From Arcobacter nitrofigilis DSM 7299 (GTDB lineage Bacteria; Campylobacterota; Campylobacteria; Campylobacterales; Arcobacteraceae), in NCBI RefSeq assembly GCF_000092245.1, contig NC_014166.1:2480001-2544000 (forward strand): 64,000 nucleotides of DNA, written 5' to 3'. Position 1 is the stretch's first letter; the number at the start of each line of letters is the position of its first letter. The position numbers and the translations under genes are program-made. Of this stretch, positions 24,475 to 34,940 are shown piece after piece. Below the pieces are notes generated by a model that saw nothing but the letters and a program-made list of their open reading frames with translations, was not told the DNA's origin and made no database searches.

Positions 24475-25610
24475 TAATTTCCCTTAATATTGGTTCTATT
24501 GTCCCCATACCTTTTAAAACGGCTGGTTTTAAATCTTTTATTTCTCTCATTATATCTTTTAATTGAGAGTTTTCTACAATTTTATAATTATCAATACACT
24601 CAAAAAGAGCTTTTTGATTAAAGTAGTTTTCACCACTTATTACCCTACAATTAAAAAATGCAGGTTCAACTGGATTGTGTCCACCTATTTTCTCAAATGC
24701 TCCGCCAAGTATAACTGCATCTGATATTTCATAAATATTGTTTAACTCACCCATAACATCTACTAAAATTATATCACTTGAAAAATCATTTTTCAAGGAA
24801 AATTTATGGTAAGTAATATCTTTACCTTTTATAAATTCATTTATAAGAAGATTTACTTTTTCAAATCTCTCTGGGTGCCTTGGAACAATAATCAACTTCC
24901 CAAACTCTTTTTTATAAGAATTTAAAATTAATTCTTCTTCATTTTCATGAGTGCTACCAGCTGTTATTATAAACTCACTTGGCTTTTTGTATTTATTGCT
25001 TCTTTTTGGTAGTGTGGCTAATTTTATATTTCCTATTACTTCCACATTTTTTTGCACCCAACTCTTCAAGTCTATTTTTGTCAATTTCACTTTGGGCAAA
25101 TACTTTATCAATATTTTTGAAAATTCTTTTATAAAACCAAGAAAACTTTTTATATGACTTATATGACTTATCACTTATTCTTGCATTTATTAAAATTGTT
25201 TTTGTTTTTTTAATTTTTGCAATTAAAAAAAGCATGTACCAAAGTTCTGCTTCCATAACTAAAAGAACTTTTTGTTTTTTGATCCAAAAAGGAAGAAAAA
25301 GCTCATAGGGTAAAAACCTTACATTTTTACTTAATTTTTTAGCTTCATCAAAACCTGTATTTGTAATAACTGATATATTAACATCTTCATTCAAAGCTTC
25401 TACAATTGGTTTTATTGCTTTTGTTTCACCAAAAGAACAAACATGAAACCAAATTTTTGATTCACTAAAAGAGTTATTATCTTTTAAAAAAAATCTTGAA
25501 GGCAGAGCTTTTTTATATTTTTTGTTTTTTGACTTAAATAAAATAAAGGGGATTGCTAAAATATATAGTAGTAAAGATACTAAAAAATAAAATATCGAGA
25601 AGAGGCTCAA
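24461..25610 (-). pseudogene. waaA: Kdo transferase WaaA, frameshifted in an A7 tract
   Basis: The gene for Kdo transfer to lipid A is split into two frames. The upstream frame (25610-24993) has a membrane anchor (about 5-25), FHVCSFGETKAIKPIV and VLLVMEAELWYMLF, and reads to ELGAKK. The downstream frame (ending 24461) resumes at NVEVIGNIKLATLPKRS, which is the normal continuation, and carries AGSTHENEEE, VPRHPER and GGAFEKIGGHNPVEPAFF. Both halves are otherwise clean. The break falls in seven A residues (25053-25047); six would restore an intact protein of about 382 residues. Since Kdo is usually essential, slippage, a sequencing error or a second copy are all possible. The stop overlaps the next gene by 14 bases. 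Confidence 0.85.
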
Positions 25611-25612
25611 GA

Positions 25613-26332
25613 TTAAGCCTCTACAGTTTCTTCTTCTTTATAAATTATTCTTCCACAATGTGGACAATTGATAATTTCTTCTGATTTAATTATTTCTGCA
25701 TATGTTTGGTCACTTATTTTCATAAAACAACCATAACAAGCCTGTTTTTTAACAGGAACAACAGCAGTATCTTTTGCCCATCTTTTAATTTTTTCATAAA
25801 AAGTTAAAACTTTATTATCAAAATCAGCTAATAACTCTGATCTATCTTGATAAACAACATTTCTCTCTTTATTAATCTCTTCTATAGCGCTATCAACAGC
25901 TACTTGCAGCTCTTTGATTCCATTTTCTTCCTCAGTTAATTTCTCTTGTAACTCTTTTAACTCTTCTTCTTTTACAGTTGATAGTTTGTCAAGTCTTTCA
26001 ATCTCTTCATTTGCAAATGAAATTTGCTCTTTTGCAATCTCTTCTTCTAATTGTAAAGCTTTTACTTCTTTTTCTGTTTGAACTATTGCACCTTTTTTAG
26101 ATATATCATCTAATTTCGATTTTAATTCAGCTAAGTGAATATTATTTTTAGTTCTTTTTGATTTTATCTCATCAATTTGAGCATAAGTATCATTTATACC
26201 TTTTTTAATCTCTTCTGCTATCTCAACAAAAGTTGCTAATTTTTCTTTTTCGTTGTCAATTTGTGGTTCAAATGAACTAATTTTGCTGTCAAATTTTGAT
26301 AATTTGATTAAATCCTCTAAATACTTGTTCAA
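25613..26332 (-). CDS. Coiled-coil zinc-ribbon protein, FlgZ/HP0958-like
   Basis: A 239-residue protein with a long antiparallel coiled coil (about 10-185) and a C-terminal four-Cys zinc ribbon: CYGC (199-202) and CPHC (223-226). This layout is that of HP0958/FlgZ of Helicobacter, which binds RNA and RpoN and is needed for flagellar gene expression, and of its Campylobacter counterpart in the same neighbourhood. It overlaps the Nif3-like gene by 4 bases and ends 2 bases before waaA. The regulatory role here is inferred. Confidence 0.82.
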   Translation of the reverse strand: MNKYLEDLIKLSKFDSKISSFEPQIDNEKEKLATFVEIAEEIKKGINDTYAQIDEIKSKRTKNNIHLAELKSKLDDISKKGAIVQTEKEVKALQLEEEIAKEQISFANEEIERLDKLSTVKEEELKELQEKLTEEENGIKELQVAVDSAIEEINKERNVVYQDRSELLADFDNKVLTFYEKIKRWAKDTAVVPVKKQACYGCFMKISDQTYAEIIKSEEIINCPHCGRIIYKEEETVEA

Positions 26333-27081
26333 CCGTTTCTCCTTGTATTATAAAAACTGAATGGATTTTTTGAATTCGCCATTATAGCTGTTAATTTATT
26401 TTTTTTCAAATATTTTTCAATAAGAGAGTATAAAAGTTCCGTAAAATGGCATTCACTTTCATAATGTCTTATATCAATTAATGATATTCCTCTTGTCTTA
26501 GCATCCATTGCATCGTGATATTTTATATCACCAGTTAAAAAACAATCGGCTTTAACTTCCGATATCATCGACATTCCTGCCCCTGTAACTAGGGCAACTC
26601 TTTTTACCTCATCACTACATTTTACAAATTTTAATTCTTCAATATTTAATTTTTTTGAAATTTCTTCACAAAATTTATCAAATGAAGAATTTACCTTGGC
26701 ATATGAGATATATTCTTCACTATTTTCTAAATTCAATCCTAAAATATCTTTTCCAACATATTTATTCAAATGTGTTTTATCTATATTTGTATGCATTGAA
26801 ATTAATGAAATATTTTTTTGTATCAAAGTTCGTAAAAGCTTTGTAGAGTAAGAATCAAAATTAACTCTTTTCAAAGGTGAAAAAATCAAAGGATGATGAG
26901 TTATCACTAAAGAGTTTTCTTCCATATTAGAAAGTAATTCTTCATCTAAATCTATACTAATATAGACTTTTTTTACCTCTTCTTCAAAACTACCTACAAC
27001 TAGTCCAGAGTTATCCCACTTCTCTTGTAAATCAAAAGGTGAAAGTGAATCTAAATAGTCATAAATATCTTTGATTTTCAT
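26329..27081 (-). CDS. Nif3-like dinuclear metal centre protein
   Basis: A 250-residue Nif3/YbgI family protein. Metal ligands seen are the paired His in LVITHHPLIFSP (about 58-69), MHTNID (about 96-101) and the later DIRHYESE (about 203-210). The family forms toroidal hexamers and is loosely linked to GTP cyclohydrolase or metal chaperoning; function is not established. Start overlaps the glyQ stop by one base and its end overlaps the zinc-ribbon gene by 4, so the block is translationally coupled. Confidence 0.9.
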   Translation of the reverse strand: MKIKDIYDYLDSLSPFDLQEKWDNSGLVVGSFEEEVKKVYISIDLDEELLSNMEENSLVITHHPLIFSPLKRVNFDSYSTKLLRTLIQKNISLISMHTNIDKTHLNKYVGKDILGLNLENSEEYISYAKVNSSFDKFCEEISKKLNIEELKFVKCSDEVKRVALVTGAGMSMISEVKADCFLTGDIKYHDAMDAKTRGISLIDIRHYESECHFTELLYSLIEKYLKKNKLTAIMANSKNPFSFYNTRRNG

Positions 27082-27962
27082 TATTTTCCAATTCTTTTTA
27101 ATCTATCTTGTTCTTGTTCTTTATATAATAAAGCACAACCTTGTGAAAGCTCTCGCACTTTTAAAATATAATTTTGTCTCTCAGTTACAGATATTGCTTT
27201 TCTTGCATCAAGTGTGTTAAAAGCATGACTTGCCATCATACATTGATCATATGCTGGAAGGGGAAGTCCTGCTTCTAAACATGATTTACACTCATTAAAG
27301 GCATCATCAAAGTGCTTAAATAGCATATCTACATTTGCTACTTCAAAATTATATTTAGAGAATTCATATTCTGCTTCTTTATGAACATCTGCATATGTTG
27401 TTTTACCATGTGCATTTTCATTCCAAACTATATCAAATACAGAATCAACCTCTTGTAAATACATAGCTAATCTTTCAGTACCGTATGTAATTTCAACGGC
27501 AACTGGATCACAAGCTATTCCACCTACTTGTTGGAAATATGTGAATTGAGTAACTTCCATACCATCAAGCCAAACTTCCCATCCAAGTCCCCAAGCTCCT
27601 AATGTCGGAGATTCCCAGTTATCTTCTACGAATCTAATATCATGCTTAGAAACATCTAAACCTAAATACTCTAAAGATTGTAAATATAAATCTTGGATAT
27701 TATCTGGACTTGGTTTGATTAAAACTTGAAATTGGTAGTAAGCCCCTAATCTATTTGGGTTCTCTCCATATCTTCCATCAGTTGGTCTTCTACTTGGGGC
27801 TACATATGCTGTACTCCAAGGTGTTGAGTCTAAACTTCTTAATAATGTTGCAGGATGAAATGTCCCAGCACCAGCTGGTATATCATAAGGTTGAACAATA
27901 TTGCAACCTTGCTCTGCCCAAAATTGTTGTAATTTTAAAAGAAGTTGTGAAAATGTAATCAT
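27081..27962 (-). CDS. glyQ: Glycyl-tRNA synthetase alpha subunit
   Basis: A 293-residue class II synthetase alpha chain that forms the catalytic half of the alpha2-beta2 enzyme. Recognised segments: [20 protein letters not shown] (about 14-33), [40 protein letters not shown] and [18 protein letters not shown]. The beta subunit gene glyS is not adjacent, as in Campylobacter. It lies 90 bases after purE, with a hairpin in the gap. Confidence 0.96.
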   Translation of the reverse strand: MITFSQLLLKLQQFWAEQGCNIVQPYDIPAGAGTFHPATLLRSLDSTPWSTAYVAPSRRPTDGRYGENPNRLGAYYQFQVLIKPSPDNIQDLYLQSLEYLGLDVSKHDIRFVEDNWESPTLGAWGLGWEVWLDGMEVTQFTYFQQVGGIACDPVAVEITYGTERLAMYLQEVDSVFDIVWNENAHGKTTYADVHKEAEYEFSKYNFEVANVDMLFKHFDDAFNECKSCLEAGLPLPAYDQCMMASHAFNTLDARKAISVTERQNYILKVRELSQGCALLYKEQEQDRLKRIGK

Positions 27963-28016
27963 CTATTTTATCCCTAAAGCTTTGTTTTTTTCTCTTATCT
28001 AAATAAAAATATCACA

Positions 28017-28038
28017 CTATTTGGTTTAACCCAAATAG
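28017..28038 (-). terminator. Hairpin after purE
   Basis: An 8-bp perfect stem (CTATTTGG with CCAAATAG, 6-base loop) lies just past the purE stop. On the minus strand it is followed by TGTGATATTTTTATTT, moderately U-rich, so it can act as a terminator. Confidence 0.5.
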
Positions 28039-28052
28039 CATGGTATTTTAAA

Positions 28053-28547
28053 TTATATTAGTACTTCTATAGTTTTAGAATCAACTTCTACCGCTTTACT
28101 TTTTACTATTCTATCTTCTTTTAATTTTATAGCAAGTTCTTTATCTGTAATTGCTAAGATTTGAATAGCTAGGTACGCTGCATTAATAGCTCCAGCTTTT
28201 CCTAAAGCAACAGTAGCAACTGGCATTCCAGAAGGCATTTGAACAGTTGAAAGCATAGCATCCATACCATCCATCGCACCACCTTTCATAGGTACTCCAA
28301 TAACAGGTTTAGTTGTAGCAGAGGCTAATGCACCAGCAAGATGTGCAGCCATTCCAGCAGCAGCAATAAATACTATTGCACCTTTCTCTTCAGCCTCTTT
28401 TACATAAGTTTTAGTTCTCTCAGGAGATCTATGTGCAGAAGAGATTATCATTTCATATTGAACATTGAATTGCTCCAATGTTTCAGCACAGTTTTTCATA
28501 ATTTCATAGTCAGATTTACTACCCATAATAATAGAAACAAAATTCAT
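28053..28547 (-). CDS. purE: N5-carboxyaminoimidazole ribonucleotide mutase PurE
   Basis: A 164-residue purine biosynthesis enzyme. Motifs GSKSDYEIMKNCAE (about 9-22), ISSAHRSPERT with the catalytic His region, AAAGMAAHLAGALASATTKP and PVIGVPMKGGAMDGMDAMLS are all present. Class I-type length. It begins the purE-glyQ conserved block; ribosome site AAGGAAA precedes the ATG. Confidence 0.95.
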   Translation of the reverse strand: MNFVSIIMGSKSDYEIMKNCAETLEQFNVQYEMIISSAHRSPERTKTYVKEAEEKGAIVFIAAAGMAAHLAGALASATTKPVIGVPMKGGAMDGMDAMLSTVQMPSGMPVATVALGKAGAINAAYLAIQILAITDKELAIKLKEDRIVKSKAVEVDSKTIEVLI

Positions 28548-28615
28548 ATTTTTCCTTTAATATTTTTTATAAATAGTGGCGATTATATCAAAAATACCCT
28601 AATTTTTTTATAAAT

Positions 28616-31600
28616 TTATAAAGCTAGTTCTTTTGCCTTTTTAAAATCTTTTTTCCCACTTCCAAGTTTTGGTATTTCATCTACGATTTTTATACTTGAA
28701 GGAATCATTAATTTATTATCAAATTTTTTAATAATCTCATCTTTTAACTTTGCAACTTCTTTTTCACTTACATTAGAAATAAGTAAAATGATTTTTTCAC
28801 CTTTTTTTTCATCTTTTTCACTTACATTAGAAATAAGTAAAATGATTTTTTCACCTTTTTTTTCATCTTCTATGGAAGTAACTATAAAATCAACTTCTGA
28901 ATTTTCATCTAAATATAAAAGTTTTGAAATCTTATCTTCAACACTTGCTAAACTTATCATTTCTCCACCCAATTTTGCAAATCTTGAATATCTATCTACT
29001 ATTGTAATAAAACCGTCTTTATCAACTCTTCCTTTGTCACCTGTGATATAAAAAGTTTTACCATTGATTGTTTTTAATACTTTTGATGTTTTTATTTCAT
29101 CTTTTAAATAACCTTTCATAACTTGAATTCCAGAGATGATAATCATACCCTCTTCACCTGTGGCTAACTCTTTAAAACTATCAGGATCTACTATTTTTAT
29201 GATTGTTCCTGGTATTGGCATACCTACACTTCCTTTTTTTGTTCCCACTTGAATAGAACCATCACTTGATAGTGTATCTGGAATATTACAAGCAACAACA
29301 GGAGAAGTTTCGCTGGTACCATACCCTTCTAAAATATCCTTTTCAAATTTATTTTTAAAATCTATTCTAACCTCTTCTCTTAATTTCTCAGCCCCTGCAA
29401 CTGCAAGTCTGATACTTGTAAACATGGTTTTATTTACCTTTGGATTTTTTGTATAAAGTCTAAAGAAAGTTGATGTTCCAAACATAATCGTAGCTTTATA
29501 TTCATCAATTAATTTTCCCAATCCAAAACCATCAGTTGGATCTGGGTGAGCTACACATTTAATTCCTTCAATCAAAGGTAAAAAAGTAGTTACAACTATA
29601 CCAAAAGCATGAAATAAAGGTAATGAACCTACAATAATATCATCATGTGTTGCATTTACTATTGTAGCTATTTGTTGAGAGTTACCCAAGATATTATCAC
29701 TTGTAAGTTCGATTCCCTTTGGTAAATCTTCGCTTCCAGATGAGAATAAAATCATAACAATATCATCTTTTTTGATTTTTGTTAAATAAAGAGGTTTTAA
29801 TAAAAATGCTGGCAAAAATTTAATACTAAGAAGAGTAAATAAGCCAGATACTTTTGATATCTTCTCTTTTAACTCTTCCACATAAACTACATCAACTAAC
29901 TCAAATATTTCTTTTACATCTATACCTTTATTTTTTAATTTTTCAACAAATTTTTTTGAAGCAACTATTGTTTTAATCTCTGCTTGTAAAATGGCTTGTT
30001 TTATTGAGCTTAATTCACTTGTATAGTTTAAGTTTACAAGGGTTTTACCTAACATCAAACATGAATAATTTATAAAGGCTCCTGCTGCTGTTGAAGGAAG
30101 AAGTAAACCTACATTTTCTCCTTTTATCTCTTTATTTAGTAAATTTTTAAATAAAATTGAAGCTGTAAGAAATTTATTACCTGATAAATTTACTCCCGTA
30201 GAATCTGCAAAAATCATCTCACTTGATACAGATTTTAATCTATCAAAAATAACTTCATTTAATGGTGCCAGATTTTCTATATGTTCCATCCATGAAGTAG
30301 TTGAAAGATTTACAATCTCTTGTTTTACACTTATTACATTTGCTTTTTCTTTTTTAACTCTTTTTCCAAATGATACGGTTACACTATTTACTTTAGATGA
30401 TTTTTTGTATTTTTTACTAGCTCTTGAAAAAACTGTCTCCCAAAGACCTCTTATATAAAAAGGAACTACTCGCACATCACTAGTAGTTAGTTCTAATATT
30501 TTTTCAAATCCTTTTTTAAACTCTCCTAAATGACCATTTCGTGTAATTCCACCCTCAGGGAAAAGAACAACTATACTTCCTTTATCTAACTCATTTGCAA
30601 TTATTTTAATTGTATTTTTGCTTCCTGTAGTTCCAATAGGAATAGTTTTAAACATCTTTAAAATCCAATTTAAATACCATTTTTCATAAATTGGTTTATG
30701 CATTACAAACTTAACTTCCCTAGGAACTGACATCAATACAACTGCCCAATCTATCCAGGAAACATGATTTCCTAATAATAAAACTCCCCCATTAGATGGA
30801 ATATTTTTTATTCCACTTACTTCAAGTTTATACTTTAAGCCAATAACGCTTTTTAAAAAAAGTAAGATTAGAGATTGGGGTAATTTTATTACTGTATAAG
30901 CTGTCCCAACTATAGTAATAAATAAAATCAAATATATTGTATTTAATGGATCCAAATTGTAAAAAGATACAACTGTAGTCATACACAACATCAAAAACAT
31001 AGAAACAGAATGAAACCAATTATTACCAGCTAAAATTGTTCCTAATATCTTTTTCTTTGCATTAAATTGAATTAAAGCATTTAAAGGAACAACAAACATT
31101 CCCCCAAATATTCCAAAAATGAAAAATGAAACGCCTATTAAAAATGGACTTTGTGCTATAGTTGCTGTATAAATAGTAGTTGCCATTCCTAAAGCTGATA
31201 AAGGTATAGTTCCAAATTCTATATAATGCTTAGAAATTCTAGAATAAAGTATAGAACCTATTGCTATACCAATTCCAGATACTCCAATAACTGCATTTAT
31301 TACAAACACATCAGTAACATCTAAATACTCTTTTGCAAAAGACGGGAAAACAGCCATCATACCTTGTGATATTCCCCAAAATACAGAAAGCCCAATAACT
31401 GACAAAAATATCACACTATTTGAAGATAACACTTTTATATTTTTGCCTAATAGTTTTCCCTTTAATAACTCACTCTTATCTAAAGATAGTTCTTCATCCC
31501 TTTTGTAATAAGTGTTTACTCTTCTTAAAACTAAAAAAGAGACAAACATCTCTAAAAATGCCACAGGCAAAATATAATAAGTCAAAGGTAAGATTGCATA

Positions 31601-32149
31601 TAAAAGTTCTTCTTTTGTACTTAATAATTCAAGATGCTTACTATTATAAAAACCTTCAAAAAAGTATGAAGCTCCTGCTATTGAAAAAAGTATTGCTATT
31701 ATTGATATAGCTTGCAGGGCAGAGTTTCCACTTGATAGGTTTTTCTTTCCATATATATCTAAAATCAAACCAAATTTTGCAGGTGAGTATATAGCACTTT
31801 GAGTAGCTAATAAAACCAAAATAAACATTGCTAAGTAAAAGTTTGAAATAGCATAAGCAAATATCATAAGAATTGATAATGAAAAAGAAGATACAGCCCC
31901 ATATATCAAAATATTTTTTTTATTATATTTGTCTGAGAGGTATCCACTTAGTGTAAATAAAAGTACATAAGGAATAAGAATCAAAGCATTTATAATAGAT
32001 ATCCAAATAACTTGTGTACTTCCATCAAATATCTTAAAAGCAATATTTTGTAAAAAAATTTTATGGGCAATGTCAACTACCACATTACAAAATACCACAA
32101 ACAAAAAAGCAAATTTTATTACTACTAGATTATTAATTTTACCAATCAT
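28616..32149 (-). CDS. aas: LplT-PlsC-acyl ligase fusion (Aas-type)
   Basis: A 1177-residue three-part protein. Residues about 1-430 are a 12-helix MFS transporter like LplT (lysophospholipid flippase). About 440-630 is a PlsC acyltransferase with HVSWID (about 462-467) and FPEGG (about 530). From about 650 is an AMP-forming acyl-ACP ligase with LFSSGSEDLPKG (about 803) and EGYGTSETSPVVA. Together they import lysophospholipid and re-acylate it. Near the C-terminus an 18-residue unit DEKKGEKIILLISNVSEK occurs twice in tandem. It is not coupled to its neighbours. Confidence 0.9.
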   Translation of the reverse strand: MIGKINNLVVIKFAFLFVVFCNVVVDIAHKIFLQNIAFKIFDGSTQVIWISIINALILIPYVLLFTLSGYLSDKYNKKNILIYGAVSSFSLSILMIFAYAISNFYLAMFILVLLATQSAIYSPAKFGLILDIYGKKNLSSGNSALQAISIIAILFSIAGASYFFEGFYNSKHLELLSTKEELLYAILPLTYYILPVAFLEMFVSFLVLRRVNTYYKRDEELSLDKSELLKGKLLGKNIKVLSSNSVIFLSVIGLSVFWGISQGMMAVFPSFAKEYLDVTDVFVINAVIGVSGIGIAIGSILYSRISKHYIEFGTIPLSALGMATTIYTATIAQSPFLIGVSFFIFGIFGGMFVVPLNALIQFNAKKKILGTILAGNNWFHSVSMFLMLCMTTVVSFYNLDPLNTIYLILFITIVGTAYTVIKLPQSLILLFLKSVIGLKYKLEVSGIKNIPSNGGVLLLGNHVSWIDWAVVLMSVPREVKFVMHKPIYEKWYLNWILKMFKTIPIGTTGSKNTIKIIANELDKGSIVVLFPEGGITRNGHLGEFKKGFEKILELTTSDVRVVPFYIRGLWETVFSRASKKYKKSSKVNSVTVSFGKRVKKEKANVISVKQEIVNLSTTSWMEHIENLAPLNEVIFDRLKSVSSEMIFADSTGVNLSGNKFLTASILFKNLLNKEIKGENVGLLLPSTAAGAFINYSCLMLGKTLVNLNYTSELSSIKQAILQAEIKTIVASKKFVEKLKNKGIDVKEIFELVDVVYVEELKEKISKVSGLFTLLSIKFLPAFLLKPLYLTKIKKDDIVMILFSSGSEDLPKGIELTSDNILGNSQQIATIVNATHDDIIVGSLPLFHAFGIVVTTFLPLIEGIKCVAHPDPTDGFGLGKLIDEYKATIMFGTSTFFRLYTKNPKVNKTMFTSIRLAVAGAEKLREEVRIDFKNKFEKDILEGYGTSETSPVVACNIPDTLSSDGSIQVGTKKGSVGMPIPGTIIKIVDPDSFKELATGEEGMIIISGIQVMKGYLKDEIKTSKVLKTINGKTFYITGDKGRVDKDGFITIVDRYSRFAKLGGEMISLASVEDKISKLLYLDENSEVDFIVTSIEDEKKGEKIILLISNVSEKDEKKGEKIILLISNVSEKEVAKLKDEIIKKFDNKLMIPSSIKIVDEIPKLGSGKKDFKKAKELAL
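28759..28866. repeat. 54-bp tandem duplication inside aas
   Basis: Two exact 54-bp units (28759-28812 and 28813-28866) encode the same 18 residues in frame near the end of the ligase domain. The insertion keeps the frame, so it looks like a recent duplication, and may affect a lid-domain loop. Confidence 0.9.
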
Positions 32150-32265
32150 CTATTTTTCATCACAAATTTCATTTAACACTCCAATAAATGTACATTTTAT
32201 GAAGTATAAATATTTATGAATAATAAGTCAAGTTAAAATTTAAAAATGAAACCAAATTGTAATTA

Positions 32266-33153
32266 TTAAGATTTAACTCTTCTTTTTGAAAATGAATCCA
32301 ATGAATAAATAATAAGTGCTATCCAAATTAAACAAAAGGTTACTAATTTATCAATATTGAATTCTTCATGATAAATAAATACGGCAATCAAAAAAGAGAC
32401 TGTAGGAGCAATATATTGAAAAAAACCTAATGTAGCAAGTTTCATTCTTGTAGCTGCTCCATTAAATAATAACAAGGGAATAACAGTTACTAGCCCTGCA
32501 AGAACTAGCATAAAAGAGACATAAACTCCACTATTCTCACCAAAAGCTATTCCTTTTTCATTATATATATAAATCAAATAAGCAATAGCAAAAGGCAATG
32601 TTAAAAGAACTTCTACAAATAGTCCTACAATAGAGCCTACATTTATTTTTTTTCTTATCATTCCATACATTGCAAAAGAAACGGCTAAAGATAAAGATAC
32701 TATTGGAATATAACCTAAGGTAATAAGTTGATATAATATTGCTAAAGTGGCAATAAATATTGCTACATACTGATATTTTGTCATTCTCTCTTTAAAAAAT
32801 AAAAAACCAAATAAGACATTTACAAGTGGATTTATATAATAACCAAGAGAAGCCTCTAGTATTCTATTATTAGTTATTGCCCAAATAAAAATAAGCCAAT
32901 TTACAGATACAAAAAAAGTAGAAAAAAACAAATTTCTAAGTTGCTTAAAATCTTTTATAATACTTAAAAATGAACTAATTTCTTTTTTATAAAATAAAAA
33001 AGGCAAAAGGGTAATAACTGAAAATATAACTCTATAAACTAATATCTCAATTGGAGCTACTGAAGAAACTTCTTTAAAATATATCGGAGATAATCCACCC
33101 CAAAATAAAAATGCAAATACAGCATAAAGCTGCCCTAATCTCTCATTACTCAA
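32266..33153 (-). CDS. rarD: EamA-family transporter RarD
   Basis: A 295-residue membrane protein with ten predicted helices, two EamA repeats. N-terminal GQLYAVFAFLFWGGLSPIYF and central LGYYINPLVNVLFGFLFFKE resemble RarD of the drug/metabolite transporter superfamily. The substrate is unknown. It stands alone between aas and the iron-uptake operon, with 112 bases to aas and 71 to the PepSY gene, no obvious terminator. Confidence 0.85.
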   Translation of the reverse strand: MSNERLGQLYAVFAFLFWGGLSPIYFKEVSSVAPIEILVYRVIFSVITLLPFLFYKKEISSFLSIIKDFKQLRNLFFSTFFVSVNWLIFIWAITNNRILEASLGYYINPLVNVLFGFLFFKERMTKYQYVAIFIATLAILYQLITLGYIPIVSLSLAVSFAMYGMIRKKINVGSIVGLFVEVLLTLPFAIAYLIYIYNEKGIAFGENSGVYVSFMLVLAGLVTVIPLLLFNGAATRMKLATLGFFQYIAPTVSFLIAVFIYHEEFNIDKLVTFCLIWIALIIYSLDSFSKRRVKS

Positions 33154-33224
33154 ATATACTTCCTAATTATAAAATAGAAAGTATATTATCAAATAAAATG
33201 AGAAATGTATAGAAAATAATTGCT

Positions 33225-34637
33225 TTATTTAAATATTTTTTTAAGTATTGGAATACGAGATAAAACAAACATATCCAATAATAAAACACAAACTAAAGTA
33301 ATACCTGCTAATGGGAAAAATAAAGAAAGAGCTAACATAAGAATCATAGCATTATGCCAATGGGGCAATTTACTTGGAATAGGAGGAGGAACTAATTTAA
33401 ATCCAGAGTCTTTGGGTCTTCTTTTCCACCACATAATAACACCTGTAATACTTAAAACTATAACTGATAGACAAATTATTGTATTAATTATAAGATTCCA
33501 AATAGTTACCAATCCCATATGAATAGGAATAGATACAGCCATAGTTTTACCTGCAAGTGAATAATCATCAAAAGTAACCTTTGCTAAAACGTGCCCTGTA
33601 TATCTATCCACATGAACTGTTTTGTCTGCAAAAGGATTTGGAGCATCACTATTCATAGTATCTTGATTTATTGTCCATACACCTGTTTTCCCTTTTGGAA
33701 AAGATACTCTATATCTTCCTTCAAAACCAATTCTTTGGGCAAGTCTTTCTATACTATCTATATTTACAGCTTCATTTGGAAGTGTCCCATCTACTCCTAA
33801 TTTTGAACCAGAAGCAGGAAGAGGAGTCTCTTCTATTGCCCAAGGCATTCCAGCTGATGGACCATAGTTTAATGAAGCATGAGTTTCACTAGAAAGTGGT
33901 ATTTTATCCCATTTTTGGGCAGGGAAAGTGCTCCATGCTTGGAAGATTTTTCCACCCCAAATACCAGTCCAAGACATACCAGATAATAAAAATAGAAAAA
34001 AGAAAATAGATACATAAACCCCAAGTGAAACATGTACTTCTTTCCAAAAAAGACGACCTTTTAGTGATAGTTTTGGAATCAAAAAGTCTCTTATTTTTCT
34101 ATCTTTTGGCCACCAAAGATAAACTCCTGTAATAATCAAAATAATAGCAAAACCAGCAGCTATTTCTAACATCCGATCACCAATAGGTCCTAAAAGTAGA
34201 TCACTATGAATATCATCAGCTAAATCATACCAACCTTGTCTTCTAAGCCATTCATTTACAATTTTACCATTGTATGGGTTTACAGCAACCATAGATTGGC
34301 TACCATCAGAATCTTTTATTCTAAAAACATTTACTCTATTTGGTTCTGAAGCTTTTATCCACTCTACTAATTTTCCTTTTGGATGAGTTGATAAAGCAAT
34401 ATTTGATTGTTCTTGTAAAGTAAGCATAATAGCATTTGGTGGTACAGGAACAGTTACCTTTTCCCCATCTCTTCCATCAAAATAACCAATATACATCATA
34501 AGCATACCAGTTACTGCAAGTATCAACATAAAAGGTGTTACAAATATTCCTGCATAAAAATGCCAGCGCCAAGCGGCTTTATAAAAAAGTGTATCTTCAT
34601 TTACTTTTTTATATTTACTAGATGTTCCTATATCCAT
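33225..34637 (-). CDS. PepSY-associated membrane protein (ferric reductase-like)
   Basis: A 470-residue PepSY-TM protein with helices near 30-50, 160-180, 205-225, 385-410 and 435-460. Conserved His residues sit at or near helix ends: WRWHFYAGIF (about 23-32), ADDIHSDLLLG, WKEVHVSLGVY and VSIPIHMGLVTIW, a pattern thought to bind haem. Such proteins are usually encoded beside TonB receptors and are believed to reduce ferric siderophores or pass electrons to the periplasm. It is the last gene of the iron operon; the mechanism is inferred. Confidence 0.82.
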   Translation of the reverse strand: MDIGTSSKYKKVNEDTLFYKAAWRWHFYAGIFVTPFMLILAVTGMLMMYIGYFDGRDGEKVTVPVPPNAIMLTLQEQSNIALSTHPKGKLVEWIKASEPNRVNVFRIKDSDGSQSMVAVNPYNGKIVNEWLRRQGWYDLADDIHSDLLLGPIGDRMLEIAAGFAIILIITGVYLWWPKDRKIRDFLIPKLSLKGRLFWKEVHVSLGVYVSIFFFLFLLSGMSWTGIWGGKIFQAWSTFPAQKWDKIPLSSETHASLNYGPSAGMPWAIEETPLPASGSKLGVDGTLPNEAVNIDSIERLAQRIGFEGRYRVSFPKGKTGVWTINQDTMNSDAPNPFADKTVHVDRYTGHVLAKVTFDDYSLAGKTMAVSIPIHMGLVTIWNLIINTIICLSVIVLSITGVIMWWKRRPKDSGFKLVPPPIPSKLPHWHNAMILMLALSLFFPLAGITLVCVLLLDMFVLSRIPILKKIFK

Positions 34638-34712
34638 CTTCTCTATCCTTCATACAAACTAAAATTTAAGTCTGAAAGGTTAGAGAAAGATAGTTAATTT
34701 TCTGTTAATTTA

Positions 34713-34940
34713 TCAAAAAAATGCTTTTATCTCTTCACTATTTAATAATTTTCCAGTAGATTTGATTTCACCGTTTATCACAAGTGCAGGAGTACTCATA
34801 ACTCCATATTCCATGATTTTTTGTATATCTTCTACTTTTTCAACTTGGGCAAAAATTCCAGCATCTGCAACTGCTTTTTTTGCATTTTCTTCCAAGGCTT
34901 TGCACTTTGTACATCCTGTACCTAATATTTCTATTTTCAT
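34713..34940 (-). CDS. Small thioredoxin-fold redox protein
   Basis: A 75-residue protein with the CTKC active site (Cys10 and Cys13) and a cis-Pro motif (MSTPALVIN, about 48-56). It matches the small redox-active disulfide protein family (like the archaeal MTH895-type thioredoxins). No signal peptide is seen, so it is likely cytoplasmic. It shares one base with the gamma-glutamylcyclotransferase-like gene, which suggests translational coupling in the iron-uptake operon. Confidence 0.85.
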   Translation of the reverse strand: MKIEILGTGCTKCKALEENAKKAVADAGIFAQVEKVEDIQKIMEYGVMSTPALVINGEIKSTGKLLNSEEIKAFF

